Shown here: positions 34,797 to 42,241 of the stretch, piece after piece | How the letters are laid out: the number at the start of each line of letters is the position of its first letter | How positions within the stretch are numbered: position 1 is the stretch's first letter | Assembly (NCBI RefSeq): GCF_028858535.1 | Contig: NZ_JAPMOU010000015.1 | Coordinates: 1-64,000 of the forward strand | Source of the DNA: Spartinivicinus poritis | GTDB taxonomy: Bacteria > Pseudomonadota > Gammaproteobacteria > Pseudomonadales > Zooshikellaceae | DNA: 64,000 bases | Direction of reading: 5' to 3' | The notes under the pieces: generated by a model | Databases searched by the model: none | What the model was told of the DNA's origin: nothing | What the model saw: the letters and a program-made list of their open reading frames with translations, nothing else | Made by a program: the position numbers and the translations under genes

Positions 34797-35226
34797 AGAC
34801 AATCTCCATATATAATGGGTTTATATATAACTAAAAAATTTTTAATTAGATAAACCCCTTATTTTTATTAATTTCTAATATTAAAGGTGATATGCGTCAA
34901 GTTTTGCTCTTTGGAGACGAACACCTATGACGCTCATCAAGAATAGCAGTTTTAGCAGGGCAAACAGTGAATCTGTTTACAAAATTATGCAGACTGAATC
35001 AATATATTTTTGTTAATTATTTTGACAGCTTTTAATTAGCTAATACAAATATATTGAGTAACTAATCAAGGTTGAGGTGTAAATCTATTAAGATTTTACT
35101 AATGTTGAATGTTAACTACTTAAAGTGATGAATAAGGATTTAATAAAAAAGCAGATCGAATAAAATGATAGTTACAGGGGCAACATAAAGGTTGCCCCTA
35201 TTTTGTAAACTATATTAATTATTAGG
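34797..35226. other. Promoter region of the peptide operon
   Basis: AT-rich with no recognisable gene. It should contain the promoter of the precursor gene; TTAGATAAACCCC and TATATATAA elements near 34820-34860 are plausible but not decisive. The right end holds the hairpin at 35176-35199. No second precursor peptide with a Gly-Gly leader was found here. Confidence 0.4.
35176..35199. terminator. Strong hairpin after the PqaA-like gene
   Basis: AGGGGCAAC and GTTGCCCCT form a perfect 9-bp stem with a six-base loop; ATTTTG follows on the plus strand. It lies 28 bp past the stop of the minus-strand PqaA-like gene and about 380 bp upstream of the peptide gene. The T-run is on the plus side, so termination of the minus transcript may be modest. 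Confidence 0.5.
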
Positions 35227-36684
35227 CTAATTATAGCGATTGGGTGTAATAAACGCGGGTGACGTTGTAACTAGGCTATGCTCACCTTTTTGGTAAGAGA
35301 ACTCCACGAAACGAGATACATAACCTGTTTTATGCTGTATGGTTGGAAGTTCATATACACAGAGCCTTTTTTTGCACTCACCTTGCAGTGGTGATGCCGC
35401 ATATTTGATATTAGAGCTGATTCTAAAGTCACGTTTTTCCGGGTTGTATGCTTGCCATAACTTAACATGAGTAGGTTTAAAGCGAGTTGTTATCTTTACC
35501 TGATGATTATCTTTACTTGCATGCCAATGTAGTGTTGGACGGTGTGCATTATCGACGATCATTTTATAATAGTTTTTTAGTGCTTTACCGGCTATTGTAA
35601 AATCAATATAGTGGCGTTGGTTAGGTACAATGCGTATAACTGTTTCACCTGGAAGATAATCAATATATTGGTTTAATGAGTCTGGAACAAAAAAATCATC
35701 AGAAGACGCATTAATAATATACTTAGGAATTGATAATCTGGCTTTGTACTGACTCTTACTGAGGTAGGTTATTGGATCTTCAATTTTCATTAACTGGCTA
35801 AACTGTGAGCTGCCAATCCGTTTGGTGACTCCTTGTTGTACATAGTCTCTAAATGCTAATGGCCAGTCTTCTAAACTGTTTTTGATGTGTAGTAAATTTT
35901 GCTTGGTATTTAATATATCAATCACGATAGGAATAATGGCATTGACTCGTTGGTCAGCTAATGTAGCTAACCAAGCTGCCCAGCCACGCTTGCTAGCGCC
36001 TGACAGTGCAAAATGTTCTGGTTTAGGGTACTGTTGGTTTTCCGCCTCTTGTTGAATAACATCCATAGCGACTACAACAGCCTTAGTCATCGGTAAATGG
36101 GCAGACCAAAAAGCATGCTTTGCTGGGTCATCCATGTACTGGTTCCAGGTGTACGCCATAATACCATCTTCTCGTCTGGCAATGCCGTCATCAAAACGTA
36201 AATATTGATTAGGAATATCTTGTAAGTCAGCCACAAGAGTATCGGTTTCTTTTGCTATGCCAATAAAATCAAGTGGCACCAGTTTTGGTTGGTGAGGCTG
36301 TTGTTCTGGAAAACGGGTTCCTCCATTGATGAAGAGGAGTGCTTGTTTACTTTGTAACTGATTAGGGATATACAATGTAAGCTTGTGCTTCCAGTGTTTA
36401 CCTGCATCACTTATGCTTTTATCTGGCCAGAACTGACTGGTTAATTCATAGGTATAAATAGTAATTGAGTCATGTACGTTGGTATCAATTAGCTTCCAGT
36501 TTGGTTGTATTGACTTTTTAGCAATAAAGCAAGATAACACTTGCTCAGGATATTGGGCTAAATAATGTTTACTGCAGTTTGAAGCTTGATCCTTAGCATA
36601 TACAACACTTGTGCAACAAATAGCCAGAGCCGTCAGAGTGTATTTACATTTTGCCAGGCTTGCTTTGTTATATAAAAATAGCAC
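35227..36684 (-). CDS. PhoPQ-activated pathogenicity-related (PqaA-like) protein
   Basis: A 485-aa exported protein with a signal peptide (cut near VVYA-KDQ). It has the PqaA family order: HKLTLYIPN and LLFINGGTRFPEQQ (oxyanion region), DGIMAYTWNQYM, AMDVIQQEA, the nucleophile elbow ALSGASKRGWAAWL, DDFFVPDSLNQYID (acid), and NQRHYID (His). The pattern is an alpha/beta hydrolase. In Salmonella pqaA is PhoP-controlled and linked to polymyxin and peptide resistance, but the substrate is unknown. It is a single gene; its position next to a peptide-export operon makes a role in peptide tolerance tempting but unproven. Confidence 0.85.
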   Translation of the reverse strand: MLFLYNKASLAKCKYTLTALAICCTSVVYAKDQASNCSKHYLAQYPEQVLSCFIAKKSIQPNWKLIDTNVHDSITIYTYELTSQFWPDKSISDAGKHWKHKLTLYIPNQLQSKQALLFINGGTRFPEQQPHQPKLVPLDFIGIAKETDTLVADLQDIPNQYLRFDDGIARREDGIMAYTWNQYMDDPAKHAFWSAHLPMTKAVVVAMDVIQQEAENQQYPKPEHFALSGASKRGWAAWLATLADQRVNAIIPIVIDILNTKQNLLHIKNSLEDWPLAFRDYVQQGVTKRIGSSQFSQLMKIEDPITYLSKSQYKARLSIPKYIINASSDDFFVPDSLNQYIDYLPGETVIRIVPNQRHYIDFTIAGKALKNYYKMIVDNAHRPTLHWHASKDNHQVKITTRFKPTHVKLWQAYNPEKRDFRISSNIKYAASPLQGECKKRLCVYELPTIQHKTGYVSRFVEFSYQKGEHSLVTTSPAFITPNRYN

Positions 36685-36941
36685 TTGTATATCCTTCTTT
36701 GTTGTTGGAGCCGCTAGATTACACTATGAGAGTCATGTTGAGTATACTGAAAATAATAGGCGATAGTATAGTGTAAGCTCAGCAGTCAAATGCCCAGCCA
36801 GGTACCATTGAGAGGGGAAGATGAAATGAGTAAAAACAGATGGTATTAACTTTATTTTTACACCTAAAAATGATTCATGATGGGTATAGATCAAGTCAGT
36901 TGTTTATTAGCGGCTTGTCGAAAATGTTTTGCTTCAGACAA

Positions 36942-37196
36942 TTACTCTTTGGCCAGATTTTTCAATAATGACTCGTAGTTAATGATCAAATATAGTGATG
37001 CAAATACACCTGCTGCAGTCAGCATTATACCAACAATATTAAAGTTGATGATTAATGTAACTAATCCAATTATTAACCCAAGTAATAGATTGAACAATAT
37101 TACAAAAACAATCGCCTCAAAAAAACGCCTATTCACCGCATGTGATCCGCATGAATTTAATTGTAAAGACTTACTTATAGTTGAACGCTTGAACAA
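36942..37196 (-). CDS. Small membrane protein with two segments
   Basis: An 84-aa protein with a polar N-terminus and two hydrophobic helices, FFEAIVFVILFNLLLGLIIGLVTLII (about 25-50) and VGIMLTAAGVFASLYLIIN (55-73). No family was recognised. It is monocistronic between the PqaA-like gene and feoC. Codon pattern and hydrophobic layout support a real gene; the ribosome site is weak. Confidence 0.45.
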   Translation of the reverse strand: MFKRSTISKSLQLNSCGSHAVNRRFFEAIVFVILFNLLLGLIIGLVTLIINFNIVGIMLTAAGVFASLYLIINYESLLKNLAKE

Positions 37197-37633
37197 TAAT
37201 ATGAATCATAGATAAACTCAACGCGAATTTTGAATATTTACATATCTTTACACCTGAAGATAAAGGGATTGAAGGAATAAGCATTATTGCTCAATATCGA
37301 TAGTGTTTATTTCATGTTATCACTATAGGTTATGGTTTGGCTGGTCTTTACTGTTTATTTGTGTTGGCTTTCCAAATAAAAATATCCCTGTTTTGATAGT
37401 TTGAATAAATCTTCATAGCACCCTATTTTGCTTTAATTGAGAAAGCACTGCCATAAGTGTTAGCAAATAATTTGGTTTACTGAGATAAATTACCAAGCCT
37501 CTATACCCAATACGAATGGTTGTTATACCCCTAGGGCACAAGGGTGAGGAGTGAAGACAGTTAAATGCTCCATGCTTTAACTGCATTCACACCATCCTTG
37601 GTGATTAGGAGTGAAGATAACAAAAACTAGAAA
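37197..37633. other. Gap with repeat B and no gene
   Basis: Downstream region of feoC and promoter side of the small membrane protein. It contains the family B repeat at 37542-37626. The rest is AT-rich without coding signal. Confidence 0.4.
37542..37626 (+). repeat. Dispersed repeat family B, copy 2
   Basis: GACAGTTAAATGCTCCATGC followed by TTTAACTGCATTCACACCAT and CCTTGGTG match copy 1 at 15246-15320 in reverse orientation. CAGTTAAA...TTTAACTG is a perfect 8-bp inverted repeat here, and CACCATCCTTGGTG a second hairpin. GAGTGAAGA occurs at both ends. It lies just past the feoC stop and may help end the feo transcript. Confidence 0.6.
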
Positions 37634-37864
37634 TCATTCGTGAAGGGTATACAAGGAATAACAATAAATGGTACTGGTCTGAACATTACAGCCACTACAG
37701 CTTTTATTACAACGTTTGGGGTTATGCTTGGTAATAACACTTTTATGTTCCCAATGTTTTAACATATCTTCAATGACCAGTGCTGGCGTATGGAAGTGCT
37801 TAGCTAATCTTTCCAGTGAGACAGATCGTTGTTCTTTAATATAATCACGCAGTTCTAATAACAT
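37634..37864 (-). CDS. feoC: FeoC-like protein
   Basis: A 76-aa protein with an N-terminal winged helix (LLELRDYIKEQRSVSLERLAKHFHTPALVIEDMLKHW) and a Cys motif C52-x3-C56-x2-C59 plus Cys68, the FeoC pattern that can bind an FeS cluster. FeoC stabilises or regulates FeoB. It starts three bases after the feoB stop, so it belongs to feoABC. Homology in the C-terminal tail is weak, as usual. Confidence 0.85.
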   Translation of the reverse strand: MLLELRDYIKEQRSVSLERLAKHFHTPALVIEDMLKHWEHKSVITKHNPKRCNKSCSGCNVQTSTIYCYSLYTLHE

Positions 37865-37867
37865 AGT

Positions 37868-40201
37868 TTAAGCATTCACAACGTGTTGGTTGATAATTGT
37901 TAGCTTATTAACTCGCCGTTTTAATAACATGAGTACCACTATCCATAAGCTGGTTAGGGTAACAAGCCAGCCAATAGAATAATGTGGGTGTTCGGCAAAA
38001 GTGGCTATCTGGTAATATACCGTAGCTGTTGTGTAGGCTACCGCTAGCGTCCAACCGGCGACTAGCCACATCCAGCTGGTGTTTGCCTCACGAAAAATAG
38101 CCCCTAAGGTAGCCAGGCAGGGGGTATAAAGTAAGATAAATAACACGTAGGCAAATGCTGCATGTGGTGAGCCAAATAAATGATGAATAGTTGAGAAGGT
38201 TTCAGCTGCTATGGCTTGCTCTTCTGCTGCTATTTCTTTATTGGTTGTTTCACCTATATTCATCCCTAAAGGGTCATCTAAGCCATCAGCTAAGCTAACT
38301 AAATTTATTGGAATAGTTAATAACGCGGAATAAATTTTCTGCCAAAAGTCCAGTGGTTGAGGGGTATCTAGTGATTGTGTGGTAGCATTTAGCTGGCTGT
38401 ACATAGCATCCAAGGTACCAACCACTGCTTCTTTAGCGAAAACACCAGTGAAAATTCCCACTGTCGCAGGCCAGTTGTCACTATTTATACCCATTGGCTC
38501 AAACAGAGGTGTAAGTGCTTTGCCTGCTGCAGTGAGGACGGATTTTTCTGTATTTTCGTTATTAAAGGTTGCATCTGTACCCAGGCTATTGAGCACATTT
38601 AATAATGCTACCATTACAATAATGATTTTGCCTGCTTTAACAATAAAGCCTTTAAGGCGGCTCCAGGTGTGGGCTAAGACAGTGTTGGCTGTGGGTAGGT
38701 GATAATCAGGCAACTCTAGAATAAAAGGACTACTTATGCCGGGTAGTAGAGTATGCTTCATAATGATGCCAGTCATAATAGCAAGCAGGATACCGACAAG
38801 ATATAAAATAAACACTATGTTTTGGCCATTATCAGGAAAAAAAGCAACAGCAAACAATGCGTAGACAGGCAGGCGGGCGCCACATGACATAAATGGCGTC
38901 ATACAGATGGTTAATAATCGGTCCCGTTGGCTTTCTAGGGTGCGAGTTGCCATGACGGCAGGTACATTACAGCCAAAGCCGATTAACATGGGAACAAACG
39001 CTTTGCCTGGTAGACCAACCCAGCTCATTATTTTATCCATGATAAATGCAGCTCTGGCCATATAACCAGATCCTTCTAACAAAGCCAAAAATAAAAATAA
39101 GCAGGCGATGATAGGAATAAAAGTAGCAACTGTTTGAATGCCGCCGCCAATACCATTGGCGAGTAATGTAATTAACCAGTTAGGTGCATGTATTTGGCTC
39201 AGCCAATAGGTTGGAGTATCAACAAATAAGGTGCCTGCTGTGATATCAAAAAAATCAATAAATGCACTGCCAATATTAATACTAAACATAAACATTAAAT
39301 ACATAATACTTAGAAATATTGGGATACCCAATATCCGGTTAAGCACAATGTTGTCTATTTTTTCAGTCATTGATATTGAGAGGCTTTCTTCTGTAGCCAC
39401 TACTTGTTGAGTGAGCTGATTAATAAATTGATAACGATCATTGGCAATCAGAATGTCTAAGTCTTCACCCATTTGTTGGGTGATATTTGTTGTATGTTCT
39501 TGTGCGAGTTGTTGTAATACAGTTTGCCAAGTAGAGCTAGTATGAATAATTGCAGGAAAATGGTTGTTGATTTCATTATTGGCGAGTAAATTGATTGCTT
39601 GCCATTGAGAAATAGCAGGGTGATCATCAGGTCTTATTTGTTGTATAGCCTGCAGAATTAACTTGTTATACGGCTGTGGGGGGAGAGGAATTGTTGGTTG
39701 TTTGAGTGCTTGGGCCACCAGCTTTTTCAGCTCAGGTAAGCCTTTTGACTGTTTAGCGATGATTGGCAACACCGGGCATTTTAATTGTTGTGCCAGTTGC
39801 TTGATATCGATCGTTTGTTTCGCTGAGGCAAGTTTGTCCATCATGTTGAGGACAATAATCATGGGTTTTCCCAACTCAAGTAACTGAAGAGTTAAATATA
39901 AGCTGCGTTGTAAATTAACTGCATCAATAGTATTAATGATCAGTGATTGGGAATCTGTTAATAAATAGTCAAGGGTAATCTGCTCATCAATAGCTGTATT
40001 TTCTACACCATCCAAGGAGTAGAGACCGGGTAAATCAATGACCTTAATCGTTTGTTGGTTATATTGATAAGAGCCTGTTTTTTTCTCAACAGTTACACCA
40101 GGCCAATTACCAATCTTTTGTCGTGAGCCCGTTAATGCATTAAATAGCGATGTTTTTCCACAGTTAGGATTACCGACTAAACAGACAGCTGATAAAGACA
40201 T
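37868..40201 (-). CDS. feoB: Ferrous iron transporter FeoB
   Basis: A 777-aa inner-membrane protein for Fe2+ uptake. The N-terminal GTPase domain shows G1 GNPNCGKTS, G3 DLPG and G4 NMMD. A helical spacer and about eight to ten membrane segments follow, with the conserved GCNVPAVMATR and CGARLPVYALF motifs in the channel core. The start overlaps the feoA stop by 1 nt. Iron in its ferrous form is the anaerobic source, in line with the other FNR-linked genes here; an FNR-like site lies before feoA. Confidence 0.96.
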   Translation of the reverse strand: MSLSAVCLVGNPNCGKTSLFNALTGSRQKIGNWPGVTVEKKTGSYQYNQQTIKVIDLPGLYSLDGVENTAIDEQITLDYLLTDSQSLIINTIDAVNLQRSLYLTLQLLELGKPMIIVLNMMDKLASAKQTIDIKQLAQQLKCPVLPIIAKQSKGLPELKKLVAQALKQPTIPLPPQPYNKLILQAIQQIRPDDHPAISQWQAINLLANNEINNHFPAIIHTSSTWQTVLQQLAQEHTTNITQQMGEDLDILIANDRYQFINQLTQQVVATEESLSISMTEKIDNIVLNRILGIPIFLSIMYLMFMFSINIGSAFIDFFDITAGTLFVDTPTYWLSQIHAPNWLITLLANGIGGGIQTVATFIPIIACLFLFLALLEGSGYMARAAFIMDKIMSWVGLPGKAFVPMLIGFGCNVPAVMATRTLESQRDRLLTICMTPFMSCGARLPVYALFAVAFFPDNGQNIVFILYLVGILLAIMTGIIMKHTLLPGISSPFILELPDYHLPTANTVLAHTWSRLKGFIVKAGKIIIVMVALLNVLNSLGTDATFNNENTEKSVLTAAGKALTPLFEPMGINSDNWPATVGIFTGVFAKEAVVGTLDAMYSQLNATTQSLDTPQPLDFWQKIYSALLTIPINLVSLADGLDDPLGMNIGETTNKEIAAEEQAIAAETFSTIHHLFGSPHAAFAYVLFILLYTPCLATLGAIFREANTSWMWLVAGWTLAVAYTTATVYYQIATFAEHPHYSIGWLVTLTSLWIVVLMLLKRRVNKLTIINQHVVNA

Positions 40202-40437
40202 CAGGATAACTTCTCCACTTGTACAACATCTGCTTCATTGCGGCGCAGACTTAGCCTGTAACCACGTAAAGTGACCTCAATGGGGTCACCTAAAGGGGCC
40301 ACGCGAGAAATGGTAATAGTTGTACCAGGGGTAATCCCCATGGCTAGTAATTGACGACGGTAATGGGGGTTGCTGTTGCAGATGCCTGTGACATGCCCAC
40401 TTTCGCCAACCTGTAAGTGTTTGAGTGTGTGTTGCAT
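40201..40437 (-). CDS. feoA: FeoA, ferrous iron transport accessory protein
   Basis: A 78-aa SH3-like protein with the FeoA pattern: H-L-Q-V-G-E-S-G-H-V, RRQLLAMGITPGTTITI, APLGDPIEVTLRGYRLSLRRNEA. It binds FeoB and supports Fe2+ transport. It is the first gene of feoABC. An FNR-like dyad (40518-40531) is centred about 87 bp upstream of the start. Confidence 0.95.
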   Translation of the reverse strand: MQHTLKHLQVGESGHVTGICNSNPHYRRQLLAMGITPGTTITISRVAPLGDPIEVTLRGYRLSLRRNEADVVQVEKLS

Positions 40438-40517
40438 AGTTTTTAGGCAGGTATATGTTTACTGTTTTACAAGGTCTGGTGTGTAACCAGTTTACCGTTG
40501 ACGATAAAATGACTGTT

Positions 40518-40531
40518 TTGACTTAGATCAG
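40518..40531. promoter_or_regulatory. FNR-like box upstream of feoABC
   Basis: TTGAC-TTAG-ATCAG has the FNR layout with one mismatch in each arm. It overlaps the stop codon of the preceding Cys-motif gene and is well placed for feoA. Anaerobic feo induction by FNR is known in enteric bacteria. Confidence 0.55.
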
Positions 40532-40815
40532 TGAGAATGCAACTGATTCTTATTTTTCTTATGGCTTGCTGAGCTTTCGATTAAATGATTTTTCTGTAAT
40601 ACCCGATAGATTTTTTTGCTGGTTTTTGCCAGTCGGTCGATTTCGCCAAGGGTTGGCACCTGCCCGGACTGCAGCTGAGATTCCCAGTCATCCAGTTCTC
40701 TTGAGAGAAACTCTAAGAGTTTTTTTGAACAGCCATGGCAAGTGCCAGCACATAGTACTGACTCAGGGGTATCAAAGGGGATTGCTGATCTGATTTGGTT
40801 GATCAAATCTTGCAT
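40528..40815 (-). CDS. Small Cys-motif protein linked to nnrS
   Basis: A 95-aa soluble protein counted from ATG 40815 (MQDLINQIRS); a TTG at 40857 would overlap the end of nnrS. It has a C-x3-C-x2-C motif (LCAGTCHGCSKKLLEFLSRE), followed by an amphipathic helix and TLGEIDRLAKTSKKIYRVLQKN, and a His-rich tail. No named family recognised. The motif could hold an FeS cluster or react with NO. It directly follows nnrS and precedes feoA, so it is probably cotranscribed with nnrS. Confidence 0.6.
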   Translation of the reverse strand: MQDLINQIRSAIPFDTPESVLCAGTCHGCSKKLLEFLSRELDDWESQLQSGQVPTLGEIDRLAKTSKKIYRVLQKNHLIESSASHKKNKNQLHSH

Positions 40816-40837
40816 TGCAACTGGTGTGGTAGGCTTT

Positions 40838-42037
40838 TTAACCAAACTGATGATCAACCCTGGGTTTAATTAAAATTGGAGTGTAAATAATAAGGAAGAA
40901 TACAAAAGCTGCAATCCAGCATAGTTGTGATATTACAATCCAATTGACATAATGGCTCATATCCAGGATTGGTAACAACACTCTGATGACACCACCCATT
41001 ATCAAGATCATACAGGCTAAGCCTACCAATTTTGGTGGCTGCTGAACATTTCGGCCTGTATGGCCAAGCGAAACACGACTCATCATACTCAGTGTAACTA
41101 GACCGATGCCACCAAAGGCCATACTGTGAATCGCGAGAAAAACTGGTACATAATGATAGCCACTAAGCGCAAATAATAAAAAACCGATGATAATAAAGTC
41201 ATAAGCCAGGTATAAACTCCATAATAAGGGTTTACGCCATATTCCCTTGGTATACCAGCCTGCAATTCTAACTAAATGAATAACAAACAATAATGCAGCT
41301 AACCAGGCGGCAATAATTGTGTAGTGAGTAAAAACGGTGGCAATAAAAAATAATAAAAAAATCACCAACGAACTAATATCAAGCCAAAGATAATTTTTTA
41401 AGGTAACTGGATAACCAACCCCACGCTCAATAAAAAAAGGGATAACTCGGCGCCCCATGGTTAATATCAAACCAATGATAAGGTATAAACCTGTGTAGTT
41501 CCCCCAGCGAATGCCTGATTCAAGAATACCAAAGGCTCCCAAGTAAAACAGTATATTGGCAAGCCCCATTAAGAGGAGTTTGGCCATAATTCCCAGCTGC
41601 TTCCACTGTTTGACTTTAATAATAGGAACTAATACGCAAGGGATCAGTAATAGGATGAATAATATATCCATCACAGCAGCGATTAATAACCCTTGCTCAA
41701 ATAGAATAGCGATTCGTGGTATTAGCCAACAACTAAATAGCAGTGCCAGTTTAACGCCATGAATAGTTTGAATTTTTGTCCAGTTTTTAACGGCAGTTAA
41801 TAGAAAGCCAGCAATTACTGCTAGGCTATAACCAAATATCATTTCATGGGCATGCCAGGCAATGGGGTTTATCGCTGGGGTTGGAATTGACCAGCCTAGT
41901 CCATAAAACCCAAGCCAAATGAAGATGGAAATGATAGCGTAAACTGCAGCCCCAAGAAAAAAAGGACGAAAGCCAAGATTAAACAAAGCCAAGCGAGATT
42001 GATTTGGGTTTTGACCAGGTAATGTCATTAATGCCAT
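40838..42037 (-). CDS. nnrS: NnrS family heme-copper membrane protein
   Basis: A 399-aa protein with about 12 hydrophobic segments. NnrS signatures are FNLGFRPFFLGAAVYA near the start, INPIAWHAHEMIFGYSLAVIAGFLLTAVKNWT, LGRR-like MGRRVIPFFIERG, and HSMAFGGIGLVTLSMMSRVSLGHTGR. NnrS proteins relieve nitrosative stress and are usually found with nitrate/nitrite or NO reduction genes. ATG 42037 has an AGAAGGAA ribosome site and is chosen over a start ten codons upstream. It is divergent from phosphoketolase, with an FNR-like dyad between. Confidence 0.92.
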   Translation of the reverse strand: MALMTLPGQNPNQSRLALFNLGFRPFFLGAAVYAIISIFIWLGFYGLGWSIPTPAINPIAWHAHEMIFGYSLAVIAGFLLTAVKNWTKIQTIHGVKLALLFSCWLIPRIAILFEQGLLIAAVMDILFILLLIPCVLVPIIKVKQWKQLGIMAKLLLMGLANILFYLGAFGILESGIRWGNYTGLYLIIGLILTMGRRVIPFFIERGVGYPVTLKNYLWLDISSLVIFLLFFIATVFTHYTIIAAWLAALLFVIHLVRIAGWYTKGIWRKPLLWSLYLAYDFIIIGFLLFALSGYHYVPVFLAIHSMAFGGIGLVTLSMMSRVSLGHTGRNVQQPPKLVGLACMILIMGGVIRVLLPILDMSHYVNWIVISQLCWIAAFVFFLIIYTPILIKPRVDHQFG

Positions 42038-42154
42038 ATATATTTCCTTCTGTACCCTAACGATCACTTGGCTATTGGGCGACTGGTTTTTTCTTATCTA
42101 ACGTGTAACCACAATAACCTACTACGGTTGTAGGGTATAAACTAATAGGATTCA

Positions 42155-42168
42155 TTGATGTAGGTCAG
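42155..42168. promoter_or_regulatory. FNR-like box between nnrS and phosphoketolase
   Basis: TTGAT-GTAG-GTCAG fits FNR spacing with two mismatches in the right arm. It is centred about 124 bp from the nnrS start and 80 bp from the xfp start. Suggestive only. Confidence 0.4.
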
Positions 42169-42241
42169 TATTTATGATGTCCCTGGTTTATATGCTTGTT
42201 TTAAAAGACTTTTTAACAGTGATATTAGGACTACTTCTGTA

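Noticed and set aside
36880-36905. TAGATCAAGTCAG as an FNR site
   Set aside because: Only one good half-site, and it lies downstream of the genes it would serve.
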